From assembly GCA_045598345.1 (NCBI GenBank), contig JAZLLX010000053.1, forward strand, positions 1 to 24,930: DNA of 24,930 bases, in the 5' to 3' direction. This document shows, piece by piece, positions 13,800 through 22,106 of this stretch; the first letter of the stretch is position 1, and every line of letters begins with the position of its first letter. Below the pieces are notes generated by a model, which ran no database searches, was not told the DNA's origin, and saw only the letters and a program-made list of their open reading frames with translations. This stretch comes from Phascolarctobacterium_B sp045598345 (GTDB lineage: Bacteria > Bacillota > Negativicutes > Acidaminococcales > Acidaminococcaceae). A program made the position numbers and the translations under genes.

Positions 13800-14915
13800 A
13801 TGACAGCAAAAGATGACTTGAAATATATGCAACGGGCGTTGGAACTGGCACGGCAGGCGGAGGGGGAAACAAGCCCCAATCCCATGGTGGGTTGCGTGAT
13901 TGTGAAAGATAATAAAATTATTGGCGAAGGGTGGCATCATCAGACAGGGTTGCCCCATGCGGAGTTGGAAGCGATTAAAGATGCCAAAAACAAAGTGCGT
14001 GGTGCTACGGTGTATGTCACTTTGGAACCTTGCAGTCATGTGGGCAGGGTCGGACCCTGTTGTGTAACCTTGGCAAGAATGGGGGTGGCAAGGGTGGTTT
14101 GTGCTATGGTTGACCCCAATTCCAAGGTGGCTGGAGCAGGCATAAAATATTTGCAGGAGGCAGGGGTCGCTGTAGAAGTGGGGCTTTGTGAACAAGAAGC
14201 AAAAAAACTCAATGAAAAATTTCTTTTTGCAATTACCCATGACAGACCTTTTGTCAGTTTGAAATATGCTATGACTTTGGACGGGAAAATTGCCACTCCT
14301 AATGGTGACAGCCAGTGGATTACGGGAGAAGAGGCAAGGACGAAAGCACATTATTTGCGTAAGACCCATGATGCGATTTTAGTGGGAGTGGGAACGGTAC
14401 TTAAAGATAATCCGGAACTTACTACCCGTTTGGTAAAGGGTGTCAGCCCTTTGAGAATAGTTCTTGATGCAAAACTGCAAACTCCTTTGACAAGTGCAGT
14501 GCTGAATGAGGCGGCAAGAACACTCATATTTGTTGGCAACAATTATAATGTTGAACATAGGCAGGTTTTAGAGCAGTTAGAGTGGGTGGAAGTGATTGAG
14601 GTCAGGGAAACCGCGGAGGGAATTTTAGATTTACAGGAAATTTTGAATATTTTGTCCAAACGGGAAATCCGCAGTGTGCTTGTGGAAGGCGGCAGTAAGG
14701 TGTTGGGCGCTTTTAAGGATGCCGGATTAGTTGACAGGGTCTATGCCTTTGTTGCCCCAAAGATTTGTGGCGGACAAAATTCTTTAAGTGCCATTGGCGG
14801 AGCAGGCATAGAATTTATGGATGACGCATTGCAGTTGGAAGATTTGGAAATGGAAAAATTAGGCAGTGATGTGTTGCTGACGGCGAGGATAAAAGAAAAA
14901 TGTTCACGGGTTTGA
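13800..14915 (+). CDS. ribD: Bifunctional riboflavin deaminase/reductase RibD
   Basis: 371 residues, normal length. The N-terminal domain deaminates the pyrimidine made from GTP; the C-terminal domain reduces its ribose side chain (second and third steps of riboflavin synthesis). Deaminase zinc motif: HAE 53-55, C78 and C87 in EPCSHVGRVGPC. Reductase domain: FVSLKYAMTLDGKIA, DAILVGVGTVLKDNP and LVEGGSKVLGAF. GAAAGGG stands eight bases before ATG 13800. Controlled by the FMN riboswitch; the leader between terminator and gene carries two interspersed repeats. It overlaps ribE by 16 bases. Confidence 0.97.
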   Translation: MTAKDDLKYMQRALELARQAEGETSPNPMVGCVIVKDNKIIGEGWHHQTGLPHAELEAIKDAKNKVRGATVYVTLEPCSHVGRVGPCCVTLARMGVARVVCAMVDPNSKVAGAGIKYLQEAGVAVEVGLCEQEAKKLNEKFLFAITHDRPFVSLKYAMTLDGKIATPNGDSQWITGEEARTKAHYLRKTHDAILVGVGTVLKDNPELTTRLVKGVSPLRIVLDAKLQTPLTSAVLNEAARTLIFVGNNYNVEHRQVLEQLEWVEVIEVRETAEGILDLQEILNILSKREIRSVLVEGGSKVLGAFKDAGLVDRVYAFVAPKICGGQNSLSAIGGAGIEFMDDALQLEDLEMEKLGSDVLLTARIKEKCSRV

Positions 14916-15523
14916 TAGAAGAATTGGGAGAAGTTAAGAATTTAACAGGTATGGGAAATTCTTATCGTTTGACTGTTGGTGCCAAAAAGATTTTGGCAGG
15001 TGTTCAGATTGGTGATAGTATTGCGGTGAACGGGGCTTGCTTGACGGTGGTGGAAAAGAATGAAAATTCTTTTACGGTTGATGTTATGCCGGAAACCGCA
15101 AAGCATACTACTATCGGTCAATTACATACAGGAGAAGGTGTCAATTTGGAGCGTACCCTGTGTTTTGGGGAACGCTTGGAAGGCCATCTGGTGAGCGGGC
15201 ATATTGAAGGTGTGGGACGGATTTTACAGCGTCAGGAAGATGGGAACGCCTTGCTTTTCAAAATTGCTTGTGATAAAACGCTTACCCATTACATCGTCAA
15301 AAAAGGCAGCATTGCGGTGGACGGGATTTCCCTGACGGTGGTGGATGTGGACGAAAATTCTTTTCAGGTGAGTATTATTCCCCATACGGCAGCGGTAACC
15401 ACTTTGGGGTTTAAGCGGGTTGGGGACAAGGTGAACATTGAAACAGATTTGATTGGGAAATATATAGAAAAATTTGTGGGAAAGAAGGATGAATTTTGGG
15501 AAAAATTAAAATTAGAAATGTGA
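14900..15523 (+). CDS. ribE: Riboflavin synthase, alpha subunit
   Basis: 207 residues. Joins two lumazine molecules to give riboflavin in the last step of the pathway. Starts MFTGLIEELGEV and shows the internal duplication of the lumazine-binding fold: GDSIAVNGACLTVV in the first half and GSIAVDGISLTVVDV in the second, with GHLVSGHIEGVG between. Start ATG 14900 lies inside ribD, ten bases after GAGGA. The last codons (LKLEM and stop) lie in AT-rich sequence resembling the lead-in of the interspersed repeat that follows, so the C-terminus may have been set by repeat insertion. Confidence 0.96.
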   Translation: MFTGLIEELGEVKNLTGMGNSYRLTVGAKKILAGVQIGDSIAVNGACLTVVEKNENSFTVDVMPETAKHTTIGQLHTGEGVNLERTLCFGERLEGHLVSGHIEGVGRILQRQEDGNALLFKIACDKTLTHYIVKKGSIAVDGISLTVVDVDENSFQVSIIPHTAAVTTLGFKRVGDKVNIETDLIGKYIEKFVGKKDEFWEKLKLEM

Positions 15524-15540
15524 ATTTGGAAATGAGAAAT

Positions 15541-15566
15541 GACGGTGGAAAGTTCCTGCGATTATA
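15541..15566 (+). repeat. Interspersed repeat core, copy 6
   Basis: ACGGTG, five bases, TTCCTGCGATTATA: a more diverged copy filling most of the 61-bp gap between ribE and ribBA. The AATTAAAATTAGAAATG lead-in overlaps the end of ribE. Confidence 0.75.
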
Positions 15567-15584
15567 ATTCAGCATGAAAGGAAA

Positions 15585-16790
15585 ATGGCAAAGATGTTCA
15601 AATATACTTCAATAGAAGAAGCAATTAAATATTTTTCCCAAGGCGGTATGCTTCTGGTCAGTGATGATGAGGACCGGGAGAACGAAGGAGATTTAATTAT
15701 GGCGGCACAGTTCGCCACTCCTGAGGCAGTTAATTTTATGGCGAAGGAAGCCAGAGGCCTTATCTGTATGCCGGCGGACGGCAAGATTATGGACAAATTA
15801 CAGCTGGGGGCAATGGTGGCAAATAATACGGACAACCACGAAACTGCTTTTAGTGTGAGCATTGACCATGTGAGCACCACTACGGGGATTAGTGCCTATG
15901 AAAGAGCATTAACTATGTTAAAATGTTCGGAAGAAAATGCCCAGCCCATTGATTTTCGCAGACCCGGTCATGTGTTCCCCCTGCGTGCCAGAGATGGTGG
16001 CGTGCTTGTGCGGACGGGGCATACGGAGGCAACAGTTGACTTGTGCAAACTGGCGGGACTAAGACCTGTGGGTATTTGCTGTGAAATTATGAATGATGAA
16101 GGACGAATGGCAAGGACGGATGAATTGATTGAGTTTGCCCAAAAATTTCATTTGCCTTTTATCACGGTGGCGGATTTGGTTGCCTACCGCAAGCAACACG
16201 AAAAATTGATTCACAGAGTGGCGGAGGCGGAATTGCCGAGTAAATATGGCCATTTCCGCATTATTGCTTATGAAAATGATTTAGACAATTTATGTCATAT
16301 TGCTTTGGTTAAGGGTGATATTAAGGGCAAGGAAAATGTTTTGGTACGGGTGCACTCTGAATGTCTGACCGGTGATGCCTTTGGCAGTATGCGGTGCGAC
16401 TGCGGTGACCAGTTGGCGACTGCTTTGCGAATGATTGAAAAAGAGGGTTTGGGGGCAGTGGTCTATATGCGGCAGGAAGGCAGGGGTATTGGACTTGCCA
16501 ACAAGATTCGTGCCTATGCGTTACAGGATGGGGGCTTGGATACGGTGGAAGCAAATATAAAATTGGGCTTTAAGTCGGATTTGCGGGACTATGGTTTGGG
16601 AGCACAGATTTTGTCGGACTTGGGGTTAAGCACCATTCGCTTGATTACCAATAACCCTGCCAAACGCAGCGGGTTAAGCGGTTACGGCATTAAAATTGTG
16701 GAGCGTGTGCCGATAGTTATGGAAGCCAATGAGTATAATGAAAGTTATTTACATGTCAAGGAAACCAAAATGGGACATGAGATGAAATAG
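15585..16790 (+). CDS. ribBA: Bifunctional DHBP synthase / GTP cyclohydrolase II
   Basis: 401 residues, normal for the fusion. The RibB half makes 3,4-dihydroxy-2-butanone 4-phosphate from ribulose 5-phosphate: DDEDRENEGDL (27-37) and RTGHTEA (143-149). The RibA half opens GTP: zinc cysteines C260, C271 and C273 in HSECLTGDAFGSMRCDCGDQ, and RQEGRGIGLANKIRAY. Both sets of active-site residues are intact. AAAGG lies five bases before ATG 15585. In most relatives ribH follows directly; here an unrelated gene intervenes. Confidence 0.97.
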   Translation: MAKMFKYTSIEEAIKYFSQGGMLLVSDDEDRENEGDLIMAAQFATPEAVNFMAKEARGLICMPADGKIMDKLQLGAMVANNTDNHETAFSVSIDHVSTTTGISAYERALTMLKCSEENAQPIDFRRPGHVFPLRARDGGVLVRTGHTEATVDLCKLAGLRPVGICCEIMNDEGRMARTDELIEFAQKFHLPFITVADLVAYRKQHEKLIHRVAEAELPSKYGHFRIIAYENDLDNLCHIALVKGDIKGKENVLVRVHSECLTGDAFGSMRCDCGDQLATALRMIEKEGLGAVVYMRQEGRGIGLANKIRAYALQDGGLDTVEANIKLGFKSDLRDYGLGAQILSDLGLSTIRLITNNPAKRSGLSGYGIKIVERVPIVMEANEYNESYLHVKETKMGHEMK

Positions 16791-16842
16791 ACATTGATTA
16801 AGTTATCCATCTTTTTGCATAGTTTACGGTTAATTTTTTTAA

Positions 16843-16887
16843 CGGGAAAATCGCACGATTTTCTGAGAAAATCTGCCGATTTTCCCG
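16843..16887. repeat. Nested palindrome between ribBA and the inserted gene
   Basis: An 11-bp perfect outer stem CGGGAAAATCG (16843-16853) / CGATTTTCCCG (16877-16887) encloses an inner hairpin GATTTTC-TGA-GAAAATC (16857-16873). No T run follows, so it is not a typical terminator. It could mark an insertion edge, slow transcription, or protect the 3' end of ribBA mRNA. Confidence 0.75.
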
Positions 16888-16940
16888 ATAGGAAACTTTC
16901 GAAAAGAAAATTTAAAAAATAATTTGGCCTTGTACCACAT

Positions 16941-16970
16941 TTGACTGTGAAATGGTATTACAATTTTAAT
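16941..16970 (+). promoter_or_regulatory. Probable promoter of the PD-(D/E)XK gene
   Basis: TTGACT (16941-16946), an 18-base spacer and TTTAAT (16965-16970). TACCACATTT before and AAATGGTA after the -35 box form an imperfect inverted repeat (16933-16957) that may be an operator. The gene thus seems to have its own control apart from the FMN riboswitch. Confidence 0.55.
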
Positions 16971-17014
16971 ATGTAATGAAGTTTGTTTGATATCTTAAAT
17001 GGAGGATGATATTT

Positions 17015-19123
17015 ATGGAACGATTTGCAAATATTACCAAGCACTATGATTGGTTAAGAACAACAGAAAAATTTGCAGAGGGTACTCCAATGACAGTAAA
17101 AACTGAAAGTGATGGGAGTATAACTTATATTGCGGGTAACGCAGTTTATACAGATAAGGCAAAAGAATTTATAAATGATTGTAAGACCGCTATAGGTAGA
17201 TGGTCTTGGGAATATGAGCATAGCTCCGTTGATTGGGATGTACGCAATAATGATGTAATGAAAGTTTTTGGTGACTTTTTAAGAATTGATTTTTCAAAAT
17301 ACGATTTCTCAGAATATAATAATTATAGAAAAATTTGCTTTTGGATGAGAGATTTGTTACTGGGTGAAAATATTTACAGGGGAGCATGGTTATATGCTTT
17401 TGAAAAAGGAGCATTTCTTAATCTTTGTAAGTACTTTTTGAAATTTGATAACAAAAAACAAAGCGTACAGTTTGATGGTAAAACATATGACTATGTCCCA
17501 TTATATACAGGGGGGTACGGGAACTATGTTATTGAAATGGATGGACATTATTATTTGTATGATGTTAGTACTGGTGATGCACCGCCAGTTGAACGTGAGT
17601 ATGTTGATTCAATTTTGAAATTTAGTTATTTTGAGGAGTTTGTTGGAGAAATACCCGTGGAACATAAAGCCATTGTGGAAAAACAATTAATACAAGCATT
17701 AAGAAAACCGCATATAAAATCTAAACAAAATGAAATAATTTTGAACAGAATGTATGCTGGTGATTATTTGAAAAGTGACAATAATATTGGTCATGAAATT
17801 ATAAATTTGTTTCAAGCAGATAATGGCAAGTATTATGTTTATATTAACCCTTATGGATCAATTGGCAGTTCACATGATGATAAAGTTAGAACTGTTTTAA
17901 TGGTACGAGGTCATGGGGAACACATGTTGGAGGTTTTGGCGAAGACGGAAGGGCGTTTGAAACAATGGGTTTATGATAAACACTCAAAGGTAAAAAAGGA
18001 TGATGAAAAATATAGAGAAGAACATCAAGAAATACATAATAGACATGTTAAAATGTTAAAGAATGTCACTTATGGCGGGAAGTCGTTAGAGGATATTTTT
18101 GAGGATAATCAAGATAATGATATTGCTTATTATGCGACATTTAAGGCAGACAAGATAATAAAAGTAAAAGAGCCAATTTATTTGGTTGATGCGAATTATC
18201 AACAGCAAGTTGGCGGCAATATGTATAAATTAGAGGATTTAAATAACTTTTCCAAGCAGAGTTTGAGAATGTATGTTTCGCAAGATAAACATTTCAAATC
18301 TTATGATACATTAGCGGATATTATTAATAGTCCTGAATTTTGGGGTGAGGCAGTAGGTCAAGTTAAAGACATAGAGCAACCCCAAAACGATACAGAAAAT
18401 GACAATATATTCAAAATCATTAAAAAAGAATATGATGAATTAGTAGTGTCCAATATGTTGGCATATTATTTAGAAAAATATAGATGGTTATTTGATAGTT
18501 TTGCTAAAGAGGTTCTTAAAATAGATAATTTTGAAGTTTCTGATGTAGCTAAGTTAAGTGGTTTGATTGAAAGAGAAAAGCATATTGAGGTAGAAGGGAA
18601 AAAAGGACAAATTGACATATTAGTTAGAGATGTCGGCAGCAAAAACATTATAGTAATAGAAAACAAAATAAAATCAGGTATTAACGGAATAGTGGAAAAT
18701 AGTGATATACATGATAAATGTATTCAATCACAACTAACAAATTATTATAATTGGGTTCAAGAACAAGAAGAGTACAATGATTATAATAAATACTTCTATA
18801 TTTTTGTACCAAATTACAGTAAATTAGATGTTAATAAATATAGTTTTGGAAACAAATATACTGTTATTTGTTACTCAAAGATATACAAGTGGTTCAAAGA
18901 AATATATCCTTTTTTAAAAGAACGAGAAAAGATAGATAATGAAATATATTATAATGACTTTTTAGCACTTTTAGAAAAACATTCAAAATCAACAGACGAT
19001 TTTGAAGAAGAAATGCGTTTGAGGTTTAGCAAGGTAATTAAAGAAACAACTTTAAGAGATGCTATAAAGCGAAGAACTAAAATTGATAAAAATAATTGGG
19101 ACATGAATTTTAAGGAGGATTAA
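17015..19123 (+). CDS. Large protein with C-terminal PD-(D/E)XK nuclease domain, inserted in the rib operon
   Basis: 702 residues, no signal peptide or membrane segment seen. The C-terminal part has the PD-(D/E)XK core: GQIDILV with Asp534, then IVIENKI with Glu549 and Lys551, then QSQLTNYYNW, the arrangement of the PDDEXK_4-type families. I do not recognise the first 450 or so residues; they include aromatic, glycine-rich blocks (GGYGNYVIEMDGHYYLYD; NGKYYVYINPYGSIG) that could be beta-rich sensing domains, followed by a charged helical stretch (about 325-345). ATG 17015 is nine bases after GGAGG; the in-frame ATG 17006 abuts it. Composition differs from its neighbours: one 60-base line (18661-18720) has 15 G+C against 28 in a ribBA line (16561-16620), suggesting transfer. 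Its end codons contain the ribH ribosome binding site. A restriction or defence role is inference. Confidence 0.8.
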   Translation: MERFANITKHYDWLRTTEKFAEGTPMTVKTESDGSITYIAGNAVYTDKAKEFINDCKTAIGRWSWEYEHSSVDWDVRNNDVMKVFGDFLRIDFSKYDFSEYNNYRKICFWMRDLLLGENIYRGAWLYAFEKGAFLNLCKYFLKFDNKKQSVQFDGKTYDYVPLYTGGYGNYVIEMDGHYYLYDVSTGDAPPVEREYVDSILKFSYFEEFVGEIPVEHKAIVEKQLIQALRKPHIKSKQNEIILNRMYAGDYLKSDNNIGHEIINLFQADNGKYYVYINPYGSIGSSHDDKVRTVLMVRGHGEHMLEVLAKTEGRLKQWVYDKHSKVKKDDEKYREEHQEIHNRHVKMLKNVTYGGKSLEDIFEDNQDNDIAYYATFKADKIIKVKEPIYLVDANYQQQVGGNMYKLEDLNNFSKQSLRMYVSQDKHFKSYDTLADIINSPEFWGEAVGQVKDIEQPQNDTENDNIFKIIKKEYDELVVSNMLAYYLEKYRWLFDSFAKEVLKIDNFEVSDVAKLSGLIEREKHIEVEGKKGQIDILVRDVGSKNIIVIENKIKSGINGIVENSDIHDKCIQSQLTNYYNWVQEQEEYNDYNKYFYIFVPNYSKLDVNKYSFGNKYTVICYSKIYKWFKEIYPFLKEREKIDNEIYYNDFLALLEKHSKSTDDFEEEMRLRFSKVIKETTLRDAIKRRTKIDKNNWDMNFKED

Positions 19124-19126
19124 AAA

Positions 19127-19588
19127 ATGAAAACTTTGGAAGGAAAAATTACGGGGAAGGGGTTGAAGGTGGCGATTGTGGTGAGCCGGTTTAATGAGTT
19201 TATTACCAATAAACTTTTAGGCGGTGCAGTTGACTGCTTAACCCGTCATGACTGCAAGGAAGAGAACATCACTGTGGCATGGGTGCCGGGCGCTTTTGAA
19301 ATTCCTATGGTGGCAAAGAAATTGGCAATGTCCAAAAAGTATGATGCGGTGATTTGCTTGGGGGCAGTTATCCGTGGAGCCACCCCCCATTTTGACTATG
19401 TCTGTGCAGAGTGTGCCAAGGGCATTGCCCAAGTGGGAATGGAATCCTCTGTGCCGGTCACATTCGGCGTACTAACCACTGAAAACATCCAACAAGCAGT
19501 TGAGCGTGCCGGTTCCAAGTCGGGCAACAAAGGCGTGGACGCGGCTATGGCGGCGATGGAAATGGCAAGTTTGCTGAGAGAAATTTAA
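19127..19588 (+). CDS. ribH: 6,7-dimethyl-8-ribityllumazine synthase
   Basis: 153 residues, normal length; forms the icosahedral shell that makes lumazine from the RibD and RibB products. Motifs: VVSRFNEFIT (18-27), WVPGAFEIP (52-60), GAVIRGATPHFDYV with catalytic His88. It starts three bases after the inserted gene's stop codon. Its ribosome binding site AAGGAGG (19112-19118) lies inside that gene's last codons. Expression therefore depends on transcription through the 2.1-kb insert and probably on translation of it. Confidence 0.97.
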   Translation: MKTLEGKITGKGLKVAIVVSRFNEFITNKLLGGAVDCLTRHDCKEENITVAWVPGAFEIPMVAKKLAMSKKYDAVICLGAVIRGATPHFDYVCAECAKGIAQVGMESSVPVTFGVLTTENIQQAVERAGSKSGNKGVDAAMAAMEMASLLREI

Positions 19589-19592
19589 TGAA

Positions 19593-20453
19593 ATGGAACA
19601 AGATTATTTGACAAAAGCAACAGTTGAAGGTGTGCGTATTTATGCTTTGCGGACAACCAATTTAGTACGGCAGGCGGCGAAGATGCACCATTGCAGCCAT
19701 GTGGCAAGTGCGGCTTTGGGCCGTGCCATGACGGGCGCTTTGCTTTTGGCGGCAACTATGAAGGACAAGGAAAGAGTTAATTTGCGTTTTGCCGGTGACG
19801 GCCCCATCGGTGAGATTATCGCCGATGCGGAGGGAACTTTTGTGCGGGGCTATGTGGAAAACCCCAATGTTTTTTTGCCGTTGAAAGATGGCAAACTTGA
19901 TGTTGGCGGTGCAGTTGGCAAGGGTAATTTGGTGGTTACCCGCTATTTGCAAAATGCGGAGCCGTTCACAGGTTATTGCGAACTGAAGAACGGGGAAATT
20001 GCGGATGACCTGACCTATTATCTTTTCAAGTCGGAACAGACCCCTGCCAGTGTGGCCTTGGGGGTCTTGGTGGCGCCGGAGGGTGAAGTGGTGGCGGCTG
20101 GCGGTTTCTTCATTCAGGCCATGCCCGGCGCCAAGGATGAGGTGTTGGAAAAATTGGAGAACAATGTCCTGCACATCCCCTATGTAACACATCTTTTGGA
20201 CATGGGCTATACCCCGGAGAAAATTATTGAAATTTTAGGGCAGGGGTTGAAGGTGGATTTCAAAGAAAATTTGCCGGTACAGTTCAAATGCCGTTGCAGT
20301 AGGGAAAGGGTGAAAAATGCTTTGGCATCTTTGGATAAAAAGGACTTAGCGGAAATGGGGCAGGACGAGGTGACGGAAGCCCATTGCGATTTTTGCAATA
20401 CCACTTATACCTTCACCAAAGCGGAAGTGGAAGAAATCTTGAAGAGTAAATAG
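19593..20453 (+). CDS. hslO: Hsp33 redox-regulated chaperone
   Basis: 286 residues. Under oxidative stress the zinc is released, disulfides form and the protein holds unfolding proteins. The zinc-binding cysteines are all present: C233xC235 and C265xxC268. The N-terminal core has SHVASAALGRAMTGALLLAA and NLRFAGDGPIGEI. Starts four bases after ribH with no clear ribosome binding site, so it probably relies on coupling. The recA promoter lies in its last codons. Confidence 0.96.
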   Translation: MEQDYLTKATVEGVRIYALRTTNLVRQAAKMHHCSHVASAALGRAMTGALLLAATMKDKERVNLRFAGDGPIGEIIADAEGTFVRGYVENPNVFLPLKDGKLDVGGAVGKGNLVVTRYLQNAEPFTGYCELKNGEIADDLTYYLFKSEQTPASVALGVLVAPEGEVVAAGGFFIQAMPGAKDEVLEKLENNVLHIPYVTHLLDMGYTPEKIIEILGQGLKVDFKENLPVQFKCRCSRERVKNALASLDKKDLAEMGQDEVTEAHCDFCNTTYTFTKAEVEEILKSK

Positions 20454-20467
20454 AGATTTGGTATAAT
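20439..20467 (+). promoter_or_regulatory. Promoter of recA
   Basis: TTGAAG (20439-20444), 17 bases, TATAAT (20462-20467); start near 20474. The -35 box lies within the end of hslO. I looked for an SOS box (GAAC-N4-GTTC type) between 20430 and 20510 and saw none. Confidence 0.75.
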
Positions 20468-20509
20468 ATATATAGTATTGAAATTATTGCAAAGTTTAAG
20501 GAGGTAGTG

Positions 20510-21532
20510 ATGGACACTGAAAGAGCAAAGGCGCTGGATTTGGCGTTAAAACAAATTGAAAAAGATTTTGGCAAAGGTGCAGTTATGAAACTGGGTGAGG
20601 CAGGAGCCCAAATGAATATTGATGTTATTCCCACGGGCGCATTGTCCTTGGATATTGCCTTGGGCGTTGGCGGTCTTCCCCGGGGCAGAATTACGGAAAT
20701 CTATGGGCCGGAGTCCGGGGGCAAAACCACAGTAGCATTGCACATGATTGCCCAGGCGCAAAAGATGGGGGGCTATGCGGCTTTCATAGATGCGGAGCAT
20801 GCCCTTGACCCTGTGTATGCCAAAAAATTAGGCGTAGATATTGACAACTTGTTGATTTCCCAGCCGGATGACGGGGAGCAGGCCTTGGAGATTTGTGAAG
20901 CGCTGGTACGCAGCGGCGCCATTGATATCGTGGTGGTGGACTCTGTGGCGGCATTGGTGCCAAGAGCGGAAATTCAAGGTGATATGGGTGACAGCCATGT
21001 GGGTTTGCAGGCCCGCCTGATGAGTCAGGCCATGCGAAAACTTACAGGAATTATTGCCAAGTCCAAATGTGCCGCTGTATTCATTAACCAAATCCGTGAA
21101 AAAGTCGGCATTATGTTCGGCAACCCCGAAACCACCACGGGCGGCAGGGCGTTGAAATTCTATTCCACAATCCGTATTGAAGTACGCAAAGGCGAAGCAA
21201 TTAAAGACGGCAACGACATTATCGGTTCCCAAACGAAAGTTAAGATTGTTAAGAACAAAGTGGCATCCCCCTTCCGTCAGGCGACCTTTGACATTATGTA
21301 CGGCCAGGGAATTTCCAAAGAGGGCTGTTTGGTAGATATGGGTGTGGAAATGGGTATTGTGCAAAAGAGCGGCGCCTGGTTCAGTTTCAAAGACCAGAGG
21401 ATCGGCCAGGGCAGGGAAAAAGCCAAGGCCTATTTTGCAGAAAATCCTGAAGCGGCTGCGGAAATTGAAAATATGATTCGTGAAAAAGCGGTTGCCCACA
21501 TGGTGGGGGCAGAGGAACAACCTGTTGAATAA
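20510..21532 (+). CDS. recA: RecA recombinase
   Basis: 340 residues. Forms filaments on single-stranded DNA, pairs homologous strands and triggers LexA cleavage. Walker A GPESGGKTT (66-74), IVVVDSVAALVP (Walker B), the loop VGLQARLMSQAMRKLTG and GGRALKFYSTIR are all standard. ATG 20510 follows AAGGAGG by about five bases; the GTG at 20507 is too close to it. Its stop overlaps the start of recX. Confidence 0.98.
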   Translation: MDTERAKALDLALKQIEKDFGKGAVMKLGEAGAQMNIDVIPTGALSLDIALGVGGLPRGRITEIYGPESGGKTTVALHMIAQAQKMGGYAAFIDAEHALDPVYAKKLGVDIDNLLISQPDDGEQALEICEALVRSGAIDIVVVDSVAALVPRAEIQGDMGDSHVGLQARLMSQAMRKLTGIIAKSKCAAVFINQIREKVGIMFGNPETTTGGRALKFYSTIRIEVRKGEAIKDGNDIIGSQTKVKIVKNKVASPFRQATFDIMYGQGISKEGCLVDMGVEMGIVQKSGAWFSFKDQRIGQGREKAKAYFAENPEAAAEIENMIREKAVAHMVGAEEQPVE

Positions 21533-22022
21533 GCCAAAAGAATTTCCCAGTGTGGAAGCGGCCTATGACAAAGCATTGGATATGCTTGCCTTGCGTGAGC
21601 ACGGGGGCAGGGATATGTTTGAAAAACTGCTGCTCAAAGGGGCAACGGAGGAGCAGGCGGAAAGCGTGGTGGCTTTGCTGAAACAGGCAGGGCTGATTGA
21701 TGAACTGCGTTACGGCAAGGCGGTTTATCGTGGCTGGCTGGACAAAAGATGTTTTGGCAAAGTCCATTTGACCGCCACCCTAACCAAGAAACTGGTGGAC
21801 AAATCCGTGTGGCAGGAAATATTGGCGGAGTTCACCCCGGAACTGGAAGAAGAACATGCCAGGGAGGCGGCCCTCCTGTTTTATACAAAATACCGTGGCA
21901 AACATTTTGAAAATAAAAAAAAGTTGTGGGCCACAGCGGCGGCTTTTATGGTGAACCGTGGCTTTGGGCCTGACTATATGGACTTGGTGTTAGGATATTT
22001 TAACCAAAACAATCAAGATTAA
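21525..22022 (+). CDS. recX: RecX, regulator of RecA
   Basis: 165 residues, typical of RecX, which binds RecA filaments and tempers their activity. Helical repeats of RecX type are visible: ALDMLALREHGGRDMFEKLL, then EEQAESVVALLKQAGLIDEL and CFGKVHLTATL. The start is taken as TTG 21525, eight bases after AGAGGA (21511-21516) and overlapping the recA stop by eight bases. An upstream in-frame GTG at 21480 is too deep within recA and lacks a site. The recA-recX order is classical. Confidence 0.88.
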   Translation: MNKPKEFPSVEAAYDKALDMLALREHGGRDMFEKLLLKGATEEQAESVVALLKQAGLIDELRYGKAVYRGWLDKRCFGKVHLTATLTKKLVDKSVWQEILAEFTPELEEEHAREAALLFYTKYRGKHFENKKKLWATAAAFMVNRGFGPDYMDLVLGYFNQNNQD

Positions 22023-22025
22023 AGG

Positions 22026-22054
22026 TTGACAATTCCTTTATAAAAAACTACAAT
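22026..22054 (+). promoter_or_regulatory. Promoter of rny
   Basis: TTGACA (22026-22031), 17 bases, TACAAT (22049-22054), beginning three bases after recX ends. Start near 22061, giving a leader of about 97 bases. Confidence 0.8.
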
Positions 22055-22077
22055 ATAAAGTATCCAATCGAATACCG

Positions 22078-22106
22078 GCAGGTCATTCGTAAATGGCCTG
22101 CTTTTA
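22078..22106 (+). terminator. Terminator-like hairpin in the rny leader
   Basis: GCAGGTCATT (22078-22087) pairs with AATGGCCTGC (22092-22101) with one G-U pair and a CGTA loop, followed by TTTT. It lies downstream of the rny promoter, so it may act as an attenuator. Alternatively it ends recX transcripts. A CATGT...ACATG inverted repeat follows at 22108-22122. Confidence 0.55.

Noticed and set aside
13686..14369. Open frame of 227 codons on the minus strand across the rib leader and ribD.
   Set aside because: Runs through the repeat region and opposite ribD, with no motif or start signal.
17006..17014. ATG at 17006 as start of the PD-(D/E)XK gene.
   Set aside because: It directly abuts GGAGG, leaving no space for ribosome binding; ATG 17015 fits.
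20430..20510. Looked for an SOS/LexA box at recA, and likewise before uvrA (3131-3161).
   Set aside because: No GAAC-N4-GTTC-like pair is present in either place. Damage control may act on an upstream promoter or use a box I do not recognise.
20828..21520. Open frame of 230 codons on the minus strand opposite recA.
   Set aside because: Shadow of recA; composition (many H, F, N, R) is what reverse-strand reading of such genes gives.
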